Shown: positions 42,864 through 52,019, counted from the first letter of the stretch. The stretch is 64,000 bases of DNA from Deltaproteobacteria bacterium (GCA_028818755.1 JAPPNF010000011.1:1-64000); one strand, 5' to 3'. Numbers and translations are program-made. The notes: generated by a model from the letters alone, not told the origin.

Positions 42864-44377
42864 ACGCCTCCGGCCCCTTTCCCCGCCACCCACCGGCGCA
42901 GCGACTTGACGAAAGGCAGCGTGACAGTGGCGAGCGTGAGGATCATGAGGACGATCACGATGGGCTGCGTGTAGAAAATGTCATAACGGCCGTCGGAAAT
43001 CATGAGCGATTGCAGGAATGCCTGTTCCGCCAGCGGCCCCAGGATGAAACCGATCACCACGGTGATGAGCGGGAAACCGTAGCGGCGCATGCAGTAGCCG
43101 AAAACCCCGGCCGCCACCGCCAGCCCCACGTCGAAGATGCTGGTCCGCAGCATGTACATGCCGACGAACACCAGCACGAGAACGAACGGTGCGATAGCCC
43201 GCGAGGGGAGCGTGCTGAGCCGGGCCAGCCAGGGCACCGCCATGAGGCCCAGGCCGCTGGTGAGGACCTGGCTGAAGACGATCCCCAGGAGCAGCGCGTA
43301 GACGAGGTCCATGTGGTCCCGGAGCAGCAGCGGCCCGGGCTGCAACCCGTGCAGCACGAAGGCCCCGAGCAGCAGGGCCATGTCCGCGCTGCCCGGGATG
43401 CCGAAGGCCACCGTCGGCAGCAGGGAGCCGCCGTCTTTGGCGTCGTTGGCGGTCTCGCTGGCGATGATCCCTTCGAGATTCCCTGTGCCGAAGGTCTCCG
43501 GCTTGTCCGAGCCCTGGATGGCGACGACATAGGAAAGGAAAGAGGCGACACCAGCTCCTACCCCGGGGATCACGCCGATGCCGGCGCCGATGGCGGTGGC
43601 GCGCGCCACGGCGAGGGGTCTGGAGAAGGTATCGCGGATTCCCTGGAGGGTTTGGCGCCGCCAGTCGGCGCCGGTGGCGCCGGCCGCGGCGCTCGCCGTC
43701 ACGCCGCCGCTCGCCGAGTAGCTGATGAGCTCGCTCACGGCCAGCATCCCCACCACGAAGGGAACCATGGGCAGGCCGTCCCACAGGTATTCGCTGTCCA
43801 TGGTGTAGCGGTAGACGCCGTACATCTCGGTGTACCCGATGAGCGACAGCAGGATGCCGAGGCCTCCGCCCACCAGCCCCTTCACCATGTTGCCCTTGGC
43901 CGCGAACGCGATGGTGACGAGGCCGAACACCACGAGCCAGAAGAACTCCGGAGGGCCGAACGCATAGACGATCGGCTTGACCGCGGGGAGGAGGGCGAGG
44001 AGGATCACCGCGCCGCCCAGGGAGCCCACGAAGCAGGCCGTGGCGGACACGGCGAGCGCTCGGGCGCCTTCGCCCCTGCGGGTCATGGGATAGCCGTCGA
44101 GGCAGGTGGCGGCGTTGGGAGGGGTGCCGGGGGTGTTGAGGAGGATGGCAGGCACGGAGCCGCCGAAGGTGCCGCTGCTGATGATGCCCGAATACATGAA
44201 CATGGCCAGCATGGGGTCCATGCCGAAGGTAAACGGGAGCACCACCGCCAGGGCCGTGATGGTTCCGAGCCCGGGAAGCGCCCCGAAGATGACGCCCAGG
44301 GTCGTCCCCATGAACAGCATGAGGACGGCGGCCGGGTCGGTCACCCTCAGGGCGGCTTCTGCGAGTGCCGTCTGCAT
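42860..44377 (-). CDS. tctA: Tripartite tricarboxylate transporter large permease
   Basis: A 505-aa polytopic permease with the family signatures GALPGLGTITALAVVLPFTF, SGTFGGSVPAILLNTPGTP and IPGVGAGVASFLSYV. It moves carboxylates using an ion gradient together with TctB and the periplasmic receptor. Gene order tctC-tctA-tctB is standard; tctC ends 35 bp upstream. Substrate unknown, with aromatic or tricarboxylic acids likely given the neighbouring genes. Confidence 0.95.
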   Translation of the reverse strand: MQTALAEAALRVTDPAAVLMLFMGTTLGVIFGALPGLGTITALAVVLPFTFGMDPMLAMFMYSGIISSGTFGGSVPAILLNTPGTPPNAATCLDGYPMTRRGEGARALAVSATACFVGSLGGAVILLALLPAVKPIVYAFGPPEFFWLVVFGLVTIAFAAKGNMVKGLVGGGLGILLSLIGYTEMYGVYRYTMDSEYLWDGLPMVPFVVGMLAVSELISYSASGGVTASAAAGATGADWRRQTLQGIRDTFSRPLAVARATAIGAGIGVIPGVGAGVASFLSYVVAIQGSDKPETFGTGNLEGIIASETANDAKDGGSLLPTVAFGIPGSADMALLLGAFVLHGLQPGPLLLRDHMDLVYALLLGIVFSQVLTSGLGLMAVPWLARLSTLPSRAIAPFVLVLVFVGMYMLRTSIFDVGLAVAAGVFGYCMRRYGFPLITVVIGFILGPLAEQAFLQSLMISDGRYDIFYTQPIVIVLMILTLATVTLPFVKSLRRWVAGKGAGGV

Positions 44378-44412
44378 CGCGTCCGTGGAGACGCTTGCTT
44401 ATCCGGGAGTTA

Positions 44413-45372
44413 CTACTTTTTCTTCAACAAAGGCTTGAGCCCATGCATGATCTCGGCGTTGGCCTTCAACACCTTCCAGGTTGCGTCGGGGCCCTCGGGG
44501 TTGAGGAAGAAACCGCCTTTCAAGGCCCACTCCTTGAAGGCGGCGTCAGCCATGATCTCCCCCATCGCCTTGCGTATGACCTGCAGCCTGTCGTCCGGTG
44601 TTCCCGGCGGCGCGCCCATGATGCGCGGGACTCCCAGGACCGAGAGTTGCGAGTACCCCAGCTCCGTAGTGGTGGGGACGTCCGGCAGGTTGGGATCCTT
44701 CTTGTCGGAGATGAAGGCGAGCATCCGGAGGTCGTTCAGCACGTTGCGGACGTGGACGTATCCGCCCGCCCCCGCCTCGGCGTCGCCCCGGGCCACCGCG
44801 AGGGCGGCTTTCGGCAGGTTCTTGTAACCCGTGACGAACTTCACCGGGAAGCCCAGCGTGGCTCCCAGCGCGTTGGCCTCCACCCAGGTCACGGCACCGA
44901 CCCCGGTGGTGGCGAACTTGATGGGGCGGCCGGCTTTCTTGAGATCCGCGAGGCTCTTGATGGGCGACTTCTTGTTGACGTAGACGAACTGCTTCGCGTC
45001 CGAAATCTTCGTGATGATCTTGAACTGGTTGTAGTCGATGGACGCCTTCTTCCCGCGCAGGATCTCGTTGGACTGGAACGATATGAAGTGGACGAAGCCG
45101 ATGGTGTAGCCGTCGGGTTTCGACTTGAACAGGACCACCGCGCCCTTGCGTCCGCCCGCGCCCGGGTTGTTCTTGACCACCACGGGGACGCCGAGCTTCT
45201 TCTCGAGGTCCGCGCCCATCTTGCGTCCCAGGCGCCCGTAGGCGCCGCCGGCGCCGAACGGCACGATGATGGTGATGGGCTTGTCCGGGTAGGCAGCGGG
45301 CGTTTCCGGAGCGTTCGCCAGTACCAACGCCCCTGAAACCAGGCCGATTGCCAACAGTTTCACTAAACGCAT
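44413..45372 (-). CDS. tctC: TTT substrate-binding receptor (Bug family)
   Basis: A 319-aa periplasmic receptor with a signal peptide (about residues 1-27, LLAIGLVSGALVLANAPETP) and the Bug-fold start YPDKPITIIVPFGAGGAYGR. Later AEANALGATLGFPVKFVTGY and GVPRIMGAPPGTPDDR are typical. AAGGAGGGATC precedes the ATG. First gene of the TctCAB operon and located between it and a ThDP enzyme gene 48 bp upstream on the same strand. Confidence 0.92.
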   Translation of the reverse strand: MRLVKLLAIGLVSGALVLANAPETPAAYPDKPITIIVPFGAGGAYGRLGRKMGADLEKKLGVPVVVKNNPGAGGRKGAVVLFKSKPDGYTIGFVHFISFQSNEILRGKKASIDYNQFKIITKISDAKQFVYVNKKSPIKSLADLKKAGRPIKFATTGVGAVTWVEANALGATLGFPVKFVTGYKNLPKAALAVARGDAEAGAGGYVHVRNVLNDLRMLAFISDKKDPNLPDVPTTTELGYSQLSVLGVPRIMGAPPGTPDDRLQVIRKAMGEIMADAAFKEWALKGGFFLNPEGPDATWKVLKANAEIMHGLKPLLKKK

Positions 45373-45420
45373 GATCCCTCCTTGAAACAGTAGTTTGCCG
45401 GCAGGCGTGTGAGGTACGGC

Positions 45421-47175
45421 TCAGCCGGCGGGGTTACGGCATATCACATTCAGCAGCGCCTGCCGCCCTTCCTTCTTGACGGCCTTGAGGCCGCGTTGCA
45501 GGGCGGCGGGCAGGTCCGCCGGGTCGTCCACGCGCTCCGCGTAGGCGCCGCAGGCCTGGGCGGTCAGCTCGAACTGCGGCGACGGCGACAGGTCCGTGCC
45601 CGGAAAGTTGCTGGTCTGGTGGGCCACCCCGTCGGGGTACAACTCGCGCACGGTGCTCAGCGTCGCGTTCCAGGCCTGGTTGTTGTAGATGACCGTCAGG
45701 AACGGCACCTGGTACTTCTGCGCTGTGAAGTGGCAGGCGGTGGGGACGCAGAACATGTAGGAGCCGTCCCCCTCGCAGGCGATGACTGTGTGGTCCGGCG
45801 CGGCCAGCTTGGCGCCGATGGCCGCTCCCATCCCCCAGCCGAGATGGCCGGCCGGCGCTTGGTCGAAGAACGATCCGGGCCGCTCCAAACCCAGCACCGG
45901 TCCCAGGGGCGAGGTCACGGCCTCTCCCATCACGATGGTCTTCTCGTCCACGACGTCGGCGATGCACCGGGAAACCCACAAAGGATGGATGGGGCGCTCG
46001 TCCTTGACCTTCTCGATCCGCGCCGCCAGTTCTGCCCGGGTTTCGTCGTGGGCGGCCTTGATGCGGCCCCGCCGCGCTTCCACGCTTTTCCGTAGCGTGT
46101 CCGACCTGTCCAGCCTCTGCCGGACGAGGCCGTTCAGCACCGGTAGCGTCACGTCGGACGAACCGGTCATGGCGTGGTCCACGGGGAAGCCCCACACCGG
46201 AATGGACGAGAACAGCGGGTCTACCTCCAGTTGCAGCACCGTGGCCTCGCGCCGGAGAATGTCCCGGGTGGCGGGCGTCCAGGGTACGTCGATGTCGACG
46301 AGAAAGACCACGTCGGCCGTCTTCACGTGGTCGGCAATGTCGTGGCCGGCGTGGCACGGGTGGCTCGACGGGAAGTTCATGTACGGGGACTGCGGATGCT
46401 GCACCACCGGAATCGCCAGCAGGTCCGCCAGCTCCACCAGCGGCGCCACCGCCGCGGGGGTCTTGCCGACGTAGCGCGTCACGATCACCGGGTCGGACGC
46501 GCCCATGAGGATCTCCGCCGCCCGCTCAAGGTCCCCCACGGGGGTCTGGATCTTGCTCGGCGGCTCGAACACCTCCGCGGACACACGAGTCGTCTCCATG
46601 GACTCGTACAGCCACTCGCGCGGCAGCGACAGGTACACCGGTCCGCGCGGCTCGGCCATGGCGATCTTGAAGGCGCGCGGGACGATGGCGCCGAGCTGCT
46701 CGTTGGCGCGGTTCTCGAAATCCCACTTCACGAACTCGCGCACGATGCTGCCCTGGTCCCGGGATTCCTGGCGCCAGTGGATGTGGCGGCTCTTGCCGCC
46801 CGCCACCTCGCCCTCGGTCACCGGGGTGCGTCCGGCCACGAACAGCATCGGCACTTGGCATGCCTTGGCGTTCATGAGCCCGCCCAGGCCGTTGGCGGTG
46901 CCGGGCAGGGTGTGCACCAGCACCACCTGCGGCTTGCCCGACGCGCAGTAGTAGCCGTGGGCCATGGACACCGCGGCCTGCTCGTGGGGCACGACCACGA
47001 TCTCCGCTCCCTTGGACTCGCTGCGGTGCATCTTGGCCAGCGCCTCCAGGATCGGGCCGTGGTCCGTCCCGGTATTGGCGAAGATGTAGTCGACGTCGGG
47101 ATTGGCGTTAAGCTGCGCCAGAAAGGCTTCGGCCCCGTTGGCCACGGTCACGTCTTCGAATTGAGGTCCCGGCAT
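45421..47175 (-). CDS. Thiamine diphosphate enzyme (acetolactate synthase/benzoylformate decarboxylase-like)
   Basis: A 584-aa three-domain ThDP enzyme. The catalytic Glu lies in VVPHEQAAVSMAHGYY near residue 65, and the metal/diphosphate motif reads CEGDGSYMF...YNNQAW near 480-510. It could decarboxylate or carboligate a 2-oxo acid; the C-terminal region gives no ALS-specific signature. It heads a minus-strand unit with tctCAB, and is divergent from ligAB. A role in aromatic or 2-oxo acid turnover is inferred from context. Confidence 0.85.
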   Translation of the reverse strand: MPGPQFEDVTVANGAEAFLAQLNANPDVDYIFANTGTDHGPILEALAKMHRSESKGAEIVVVPHEQAAVSMAHGYYCASGKPQVVLVHTLPGTANGLGGLMNAKACQVPMLFVAGRTPVTEGEVAGGKSRHIHWRQESRDQGSIVREFVKWDFENRANEQLGAIVPRAFKIAMAEPRGPVYLSLPREWLYESMETTRVSAEVFEPPSKIQTPVGDLERAAEILMGASDPVIVTRYVGKTPAAVAPLVELADLLAIPVVQHPQSPYMNFPSSHPCHAGHDIADHVKTADVVFLVDIDVPWTPATRDILRREATVLQLEVDPLFSSIPVWGFPVDHAMTGSSDVTLPVLNGLVRQRLDRSDTLRKSVEARRGRIKAAHDETRAELAARIEKVKDERPIHPLWVSRCIADVVDEKTIVMGEAVTSPLGPVLGLERPGSFFDQAPAGHLGWGMGAAIGAKLAAPDHTVIACEGDGSYMFCVPTACHFTAQKYQVPFLTVIYNNQAWNATLSTVRELYPDGVAHQTSNFPGTDLSPSPQFELTAQACGAYAERVDDPADLPAALQRGLKAVKKEGRQALLNVICRNPAG

Positions 47176-47227
47176 GTTCGCATTCTCCGTGTGTTGTGGG
47201 GGTCACCAAGAGGGCGCAAGTCCGCAG

Positions 47228-47256
47228 ACTTAACAACCGTCTCGTCGGCATGTCAA
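47228..47256 (-). promoter_or_regulatory. Promoter for the ThDP enzyme-TctCAB unit
   Basis: Minus strand TTGACA (47256-47251), 17-nt spacer, TTAAGT (47233-47228), about 50 bp before the gene. Confidence 0.45.
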
Positions 47257-47261
47257 GTCAA

Positions 47262-47271
47262 CGTTCGAACG
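47262..47271. promoter_or_regulatory. Palindromic operator candidate in the divergent region
   Basis: CGTTCGAACG is a perfect 10-bp palindrome between the two divergent promoters; a related GGTCGAAC half-site lies about 17 bp further. Possible binding site for a regulator of ligAB and the ThDP gene. Confidence 0.3.
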
Positions 47272-47307
47272 AAGCAATGCTCCAACGGTCGAACCCAGGA
47301 AGCGGAG

Positions 47308-47336
47308 TTGACCGGCCACACGAAGCATTTTAAGCT
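47308..47336 (+). promoter_or_regulatory. Promoter of ligAB
   Basis: TTGACC at 47308-47313, 17-nt spacer, TAAGCT at 47331-47336, about 46 bp before the chosen ligA ATG (10 nt before the alternative ATG 47347). Confidence 0.5.
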
Positions 47337-47382
47337 CGGTGTTCACATGGGCGAAACAGACTGTTTCGGGGAGGACGCGGCC

Positions 47383-47745
47383 ATGAGCGAGTCTCGGGAG
47401 GATTCGGCGAAGATCGAGGGCACCTACGTGTTCGACGGAGCTCAGTCGCGCAAGGGCTACCGTCTCAACAAGTTCTTCTTCTCCCTCAACGAGGCCGAGA
47501 ACCGTGCGGCCTACAAGGAGGATGCCGAGGCGCTCATGGACCGCTTCGGCCTGTCCGAGTGGGAGAAGGAGAAGTTGCGGGAGAAGGACTGGCTGGCGCT
47601 GGCGCGCGAGGGCGGCGCCAACATCTACTTCATGTACAAGATGGGCTCGGTGACGGGCGACAGCCTCCAGCATATCGGCGCGGCGTTCCGCGGCGAGACG
47701 CTGGAGGAGTTCCTCAGCACGCGAAAGGTCCAGGGGGCCAGGTAA
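47383..47745 (+). CDS. ligA: Protocatechuate 4,5-dioxygenase alpha subunit
   Basis: A 120-aa subunit of the extradiol dioxygenase that opens protocatechuate between C4 and C5. The string YVFDGAQSRKGYRLNKFFFS and the following EAENRAAYKEDAEALMDRF align with known LigA. It contributes a lid over the LigB active site. ATG 47383 has GGGGAGG upstream; ATG 47347 is an in-frame alternative only 10 nt from the -10 box. One base separates its stop from ligB. Confidence 0.88.
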   Translation: MSESREDSAKIEGTYVFDGAQSRKGYRLNKFFFSLNEAENRAAYKEDAEALMDRFGLSEWEKEKLREKDWLALAREGGANIYFMYKMGSVTGDSLQHIGAAFRGETLEEFLSTRKVQGAR

Positions 47746-47746
47746 C

Positions 47747-48595
47747 ATGGGCAAGATCGTCGCAGGAATCGGGTCGTCGCACGTCCCCGCCGCGGGGGCG
47801 GCGTTCGACCAGGGCAAGCAGGACGCTCCCGAGTGGAAGCCGCTGTTCGACGGCTACCGGCCGGCCATGGAGTGGCTCCGGGAAGCCCGCATCGACGTCG
47901 CCATCTTCATCTACAACGACCACGGTTCGGGCTTCTTCTTCGACAAGTACCCCACCTTCGCCATGGGCGTGGCGGACAGCTACCCGCCGGCGGACGAGGG
48001 CTGGGGCCCGCGCCCGCTGGAGCCGGTTCCCGGCGATCCGGAGTTCTCATGGCACGTGGCCGAGTCGCTGATCCGCGAGAGCGAGTTCGACATGACCGTG
48101 TGCCAGGAACTGACGGTGGACCACGGGTTGCTGACGCCGTTGCCCATGCTCTGGGCACACCAGCCCCGGTGGGACATCAAGGTGGTGCCGGTGGCGGTCA
48201 ACGTGGTGCAGCATCCGCTGCCCACGGCGCGCCGCCTGTGGAAACTGGGGCAGGCCCTGCGCCTGGCCGTGGAGAGCTACCCCGAGGACATCCGCGTGGC
48301 CGTCCTCGGCACCGGCGGGCTGTCGCACCAGCTCCACGGCGAGCGCTTCGGCTTCCGCAACGAGGAGTGGGACCGGCGCTTCATGGAGCGCATCGTGAAT
48401 GGGCCCGAGGAACTGGTGGAGCTTTCGCACCACGACTACATGGTGCAGGGCGGCGCCGAAGCGGTGGAGATGATCATGTGGCTGGGCATGCGCGGCGCCA
48501 TGTCCCCCGAGGTGAGGCTGGTGCACCAGAACTACTACGCGCCGATGCTGACCGGCATGGGCCTGCTGCTCCTGGAAGACACCGCGACGTCGTGA
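47747..48595 (+). CDS. ligB: Protocatechuate 4,5-dioxygenase beta subunit
   Basis: A 282-aa class III extradiol dioxygenase subunit. Iron ligands are in place: His12 (GSSHVPA), His59 (YNDHGSGF) and Glu in GAEAVEMIMW, with acid-base His in GTGGLSHQLHG. PPADEGWGPRP and VDHGLLTPLPM match LigB closely. It cleaves protocatechuate to 4-carboxy-2-hydroxymuconate semialdehyde, or a close analogue such as methylgallate. It is flanked by ligA and an MBL-fold hydrolase in the same operon. Confidence 0.92.
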   Translation: MGKIVAGIGSSHVPAAGAAFDQGKQDAPEWKPLFDGYRPAMEWLREARIDVAIFIYNDHGSGFFFDKYPTFAMGVADSYPPADEGWGPRPLEPVPGDPEFSWHVAESLIRESEFDMTVCQELTVDHGLLTPLPMLWAHQPRWDIKVVPVAVNVVQHPLPTARRLWKLGQALRLAVESYPEDIRVAVLGTGGLSHQLHGERFGFRNEEWDRRFMERIVNGPEELVELSHHDYMVQGGAEAVEMIMWLGMRGAMSPEVRLVHQNYYAPMLTGMGLLLLEDTATS

Positions 48596-48597
48596 AC

Positions 48598-49479
48598 ATG
48601 GAGCGCGCGCACGAAGGAACGGACGCGCTCCGGGTGACGCTCCTGGGCACGGGACGGCCCAAGCCCCAGCCGGGGCGCACGGGCCCGGCGGCCATGGTGG
48701 AGGCGGCCGGAAAGTACTTCGTCTTTGACTGCGGCCGCTGCACCTTGCAGCGCCTGGAGGAAGCCGGGGTCCCCATGGGAGAGCTCCGGTACCTGTTCCT
48801 CACCCACCTCCACTCCGACCACATCGTCGGCATCCCCGATTTCTGGCTGACCCCGTGGATCTTCGGGCGCGGGGACCGGCCGTTGCACGTCTGGGGACCG
48901 GACGGGACCAGCCGGATGATGTCCAAGCTGGCGGAGGCCTTCGAGTACGACATCCACCTGCGCCGCGACGTGGACGAGCGGCTCGACCCGGGCGGCGTCG
49001 AGGTCATCGCCAAGGACGTGGAGCAGGGCTTCGTCTACGAGGACGACGGCCTCAAGATCACCGTCTTCGACGTGGACCACGCGCCCGTCAAGCCCGCCTT
49101 TGGCTACCGCATCGACTACAAGGGACGTTCCGCGGTCCTTTCCGGAGATACCCGGTACAGCGAAAACCTCATCGAGTTCTCACGCGGCGTGGACCTGCTG
49201 GTGCATGAGGTCGCGGCCGCCCCGGCGGCGGAATTGCAGCGGTCCGAGCGGCTGGCCCACGTCATCGGCCACCACACCTCGCCCGAGGAAGCCGCATCGG
49301 TCTTCTCCCAGGTGAAGCCCAAGGTCGCCGCCTTCACCCACGTGGTCACGTACGGCGTCGAGCGCAGCGAGATCGTGGAACGCACCAACGCAGGCTACTC
49401 GGGCGAGCTGGTCATGGGCGAGGACCTGATGCGCTTCGAGATCGCCGACGACGTCAAGGTGGTCCCGCCGAAGACCTGA
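48598..49479 (+). CDS. Metallo-beta-lactamase-fold hydrolase (RNase Z/AtsA-like)
   Basis: A 293-aa MBL-fold protein. Metal motif LTHLHSDHIVG (HxHxDH), later AVLSGDTRYS and IGHHTSPEEA. The start RVTLLGTGRP resembles the ElaC/arylsulfatase branch, but several relatives serve as lactonases or hydrolases in aromatic pathways. It overlaps nothing: the ligB TGA is followed 2 bp later by ATG 48598 (an in-frame GTG 48592 overlaps the stop). In this context it may hydrolyse the pyrone/lactone form of a ring-cleavage product, as the analogous LigI step does; that is inference. Confidence 0.8.
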   Translation: MERAHEGTDALRVTLLGTGRPKPQPGRTGPAAMVEAAGKYFVFDCGRCTLQRLEEAGVPMGELRYLFLTHLHSDHIVGIPDFWLTPWIFGRGDRPLHVWGPDGTSRMMSKLAEAFEYDIHLRRDVDERLDPGGVEVIAKDVEQGFVYEDDGLKITVFDVDHAPVKPAFGYRIDYKGRSAVLSGDTRYSENLIEFSRGVDLLVHEVAAAPAAELQRSERLAHVIGHHTSPEEAASVFSQVKPKVAAFTHVVTYGVERSEIVERTNAGYSGELVMGEDLMRFEIADDVKVVPPKT

Positions 49480-49521
49480 CCGTCGTTGCTCCGACCCCTG
49501 GGCGGGTCACCACTTCCGGCG

Positions 49522-49553
49522 CCCTCTCCCTCTGGGAGCGGGTTGGGGTGAGA
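49522..49553. repeat. Dispersed palindrome, family A copy (degenerate)
   Basis: CCCTCTCCCTCTGGGAGCGG followed by GTTGGGGTGAG; same unit as at 15980 and 29719 with a few changes. Confidence 0.65.
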
Positions 49554-49567
49554 GGCCTCGTGCGGCT

Positions 49568-50341
49568 CTACTCCTCGGCCGGCAGCCCCACCGTGTCCGC
49601 CACCCGTTGCGCGTAGTGGTTCCAGGTCCACTCGTAGACTTTCGATACCGCGGCCTGAAGGCCCTGTTCCACCACGAACGAGAACGCGTCGATGTCCGCC
49701 TGGGGAAGCGGCTCCAAGGGGCGGCCGCCGGTGGCGCGGGCGGCGTCCAGGGTGATCTTCGCCAGCATCTCCAGGCGAAGCGTCAACAGGGTGACGGCTT
49801 CCACGGTGGGTCCGATGACGGTGAGGCCATGTCCGCGCATGAGGCAGCAGTCCCGGTCGCCCATGGCCGCGATGAACTCCGCCGCCAGCTCCGGGGTATC
49901 GATGAGCACCGAGCGCGGATAGAGAGGAATCCCCTGGATGGCTCTACTCAGGCTCAGGGGATCGTAGGAGCCGTAGATAGGCTTGAGCTCGATGCCGGCG
50001 ATGGTGGCGATCAGACAGTGGTAGGGATGGGCGTGAAGAACGACCTCGGCCTCCTGGCGCGCTTTGTACAACTCGCCGTGGATCGGCAGTTCCAGCGGCA
50101 CCCGGTACCCGTCCACCTGCTCCACGGTGCGGTCGAAGCCCAGCCGGCGCACGTGGCGCACGTCGCTGTAGAGAAGCCCCTTCTCCTCGTCCCCGAGCAG
50201 CCGCATGAACATCTCGTCCGTGCCCGGAATGCGCGCCGACAGGTGCCCCAGTATGTCGCCCAGGCACCCCTGGTTTGCGAGGATACGGGTGCCCAACGCG
50301 ATCTTGCGGCGGAGGGTTTGCAACGATTCGTCCATGGTCAT
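49568..50341 (-). CDS. Class II aldolase/adducin family protein (aldolase or hydroxy-aromatic decarboxylase)
   Basis: A 257-aa protein with the zinc motifs VLHAHPYH and LMRGHGLTVIG. The family includes fuculose aldolase-like enzymes but also 3,4-dihydroxyphthalate decarboxylase, which makes protocatechuate. With ligAB next door the decarboxylase role is attractive, though not provable from sequence. It is divergent from the acyl-CoA ligase with a shared 106-bp regulatory region. Confidence 0.82.
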   Translation of the reverse strand: MTMDESLQTLRRKIALGTRILANQGCLGDILGHLSARIPGTDEMFMRLLGDEEKGLLYSDVRHVRRLGFDRTVEQVDGYRVPLELPIHGELYKARQEAEVVLHAHPYHCLIATIAGIELKPIYGSYDPLSLSRAIQGIPLYPRSVLIDTPELAAEFIAAMGDRDCCLMRGHGLTVIGPTVEAVTLLTLRLEMLAKITLDAARATGGRPLEPLPQADIDAFSFVVEQGLQAAVSKVYEWTWNHYAQRVADTVGLPAEE

Positions 50342-50369
50342 CCTTTCATACTAGCCGTCAATGCGAATG

Positions 50370-50398
50370 TGTAAACCGCCTACGCGGCACGGTGTCAA
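50370..50398 (-). promoter_or_regulatory. Promoter of class II aldolase gene
   Basis: Minus strand TTGACA (50398-50393), 17-nt spacer, TTTACA (50375-50370), about 30 bp before ATG 50341. Confidence 0.45.
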
Positions 50399-50407
50399 CG
50401 GTCGCAA

Positions 50408-50436
50408 TTGAAACGGCCGCAACCCTGATCTATGGT
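50408..50436 (+). promoter_or_regulatory. Promoter of acyl-CoA ligase gene
   Basis: TTGAAA at 50408-50413, 17-nt spacer, TATGGT at 50431-50436, ending 11 nt before ATG 50448; no Shine-Dalgarno follows, so a leaderless mRNA is predicted. Two similar AACGG(T/C)CGCAA strings near 50397-50421 may be regulator half-sites. Confidence 0.45.
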
Positions 50437-50447
50437 CAAGCGGGCTC

Positions 50448-52019
50448 ATGAGCACGTACACGACCTTGGAGGAGCTGTTGTCGCATCAGGCCGCGGAGCG
50501 CCCGGACCGTCCCTGCCTGATCCACGAGGACAGGAGCTGGAGCTACGCCGAGTTCGCTGCGGAGGTCGGGCGTGTGGCGCGCGCCTTTGCGGCCCTCGGG
50601 CTTCGGCCCGGGGAAAAGGTGGCGCTGCTGCTGCCCAACTGTCCGGAGTTCCTTTGGACGGTGTTCGCCATGGCCCGCACCGGCGGTGTTTTCGTTCCGC
50701 TGAACACGGCGCAGACGGCGGACGAGCTCCAGTACCTTCTGGCCCACTCCGAAGCGCGTTACCTGTTGACCACACACGCGTTCATGCCCGTGATCGATTC
50801 GATCCGCCGCGACTGTCTCGACCTGGAGTACGTCATCACGCTCGATGGCAGAGGCGGCGACGCGGTGATGGGATGGGATGCGTTCATCGGATCGGCCCGC
50901 CGTGGGTCGGAGCTCGCCGACGTGTCGCCGGACGACCTCGCCTCCATCATCTACACCTCCGGCACCACCGACCGCCCCAAGGGCGTCATGCTGAAGCACT
51001 ACGCCTTCGCCTTCGCCCCCAGCCACAGGGCCCGGGCGCTGGGATGGACCGAGGACGACCGGGTGATGGTGGTTATGCCGCTGTTCCACGTGAACGCGCT
51101 CTGCCACATGACCATCGCGATGATGTCGGTTGGTGGGGTGGCGGTCCTGAAGGAGCGCTTCAGCGCCTCCCGTTTCTGGGCCGACGTCAGGAAGCACGGT
51201 GTCACCACCTCGAGCATCATGCAGACGATTCCGCGGATCCTCCTGAATCTGCCGCCGGATCCCGCGGACGCGGACACGCCGTTGAGGCAGGTGATGGCGT
51301 TGCTGCCGCCGGACGTGCACCTGGAGTTCGAGCGGCGTTTCGGCGTCACGGCGGTGCCGTCGTACAGCCTCACCGAGGACCTGCTGAGCGTCATCGGTCC
51401 GCTGGAGGACTCGGTGCGCAAGCTCGGCAGTTGCGGCGTGGCCATCGCTCCCGAGGTGCACCGGCTGGGCATTCGCGATGACGAAGGGGAGAGTTGCGGA
51501 CCCGGCGATCTCGGCGAGATCGTCAAGCAGAGCCCGGCGGTGATGATGGGCTATTACAAGAACCCGGAGGCGACGGCCGCCGCTTTCAGGGACGGATGGC
51601 TCCACACCGGCGATCTCGGCCACCTGGACGAGGACGGCTTTCTCTACTTCGTCGACCGCAAGAAGGACATGATCAAGCGCAGCGGGGAGAACATCGCGTC
51701 GGCGGAGGTGGAACGGGTCCTGAGCTCCCATCCGCTCGTCGCCGAGTGCGCGGTGGTGGCCGTGGCCGATCCTATCCGCCAGGAAGAGGTCAAGGCGTGC
51801 ATCGTGCTGGCGGAGGGGGCTTTGCCGGAGGACCTTCCGGCCGGGCAACTCTGGGAGTTCTGCGCCCAGCACTTGGCGCCGTTCAAGATCCCCCGCTTCC
51901 TCGACTACCGAGCCGCGCTCCCCAAGACGCCCAGTTCCAAGGTGCAGAAGAACCTGCTGCGGGAAGAAGGGCTGGGACCGGGGGTGGTCGATCGGGAGGC
52001 GCTGAAGAAGGTGGGTTGA
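50448..52019 (+). CDS. AMP-forming acyl/aryl-CoA ligase
   Basis: A 523-aa member of the ANL superfamily. Visible motifs: P-loop-like YTSGTTDRPKGVMLKH, SYSLTE (A4), GWLHTGDLGHLDEDGF (A7) and DRKKDMIKRSGENI (A8), with a C-terminal Lys in PKTPSSKVQK. It activates a carboxylic acid, possibly an aromatic or hydroxy acid, with CoA. GC-rich and co-directional with the ThDP gene 87 bp downstream. Confidence 0.92.
   Translation: MSTYTTLEELLSHQAAERPDRPCLIHEDRSWSYAEFAAEVGRVARAFAALGLRPGEKVALLLPNCPEFLWTVFAMARTGGVFVPLNTAQTADELQYLLAHSEARYLLTTHAFMPVIDSIRRDCLDLEYVITLDGRGGDAVMGWDAFIGSARRGSELADVSPDDLASIIYTSGTTDRPKGVMLKHYAFAFAPSHRARALGWTEDDRVMVVMPLFHVNALCHMTIAMMSVGGVAVLKERFSASRFWADVRKHGVTTSSIMQTIPRILLNLPPDPADADTPLRQVMALLPPDVHLEFERRFGVTAVPSYSLTEDLLSVIGPLEDSVRKLGSCGVAIAPEVHRLGIRDDEGESCGPGDLGEIVKQSPAVMMGYYKNPEATAAAFRDGWLHTGDLGHLDEDGFLYFVDRKKDMIKRSGENIASAEVERVLSSHPLVAECAVVAVADPIRQEEVKACIVLAEGALPEDLPAGQLWEFCAQHLAPFKIPRFLDYRAALPKTPSSKVQKNLLREEGLGPGVVDREALKKVG

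Noticed and set aside
43010-44827. 605-aa plus-strand ORF opposite tctA/tctC
   Set aside because: Shadow frame rich in His, Glu, Arg and Gly; the minus-strand TctA and TctC are unmistakable.
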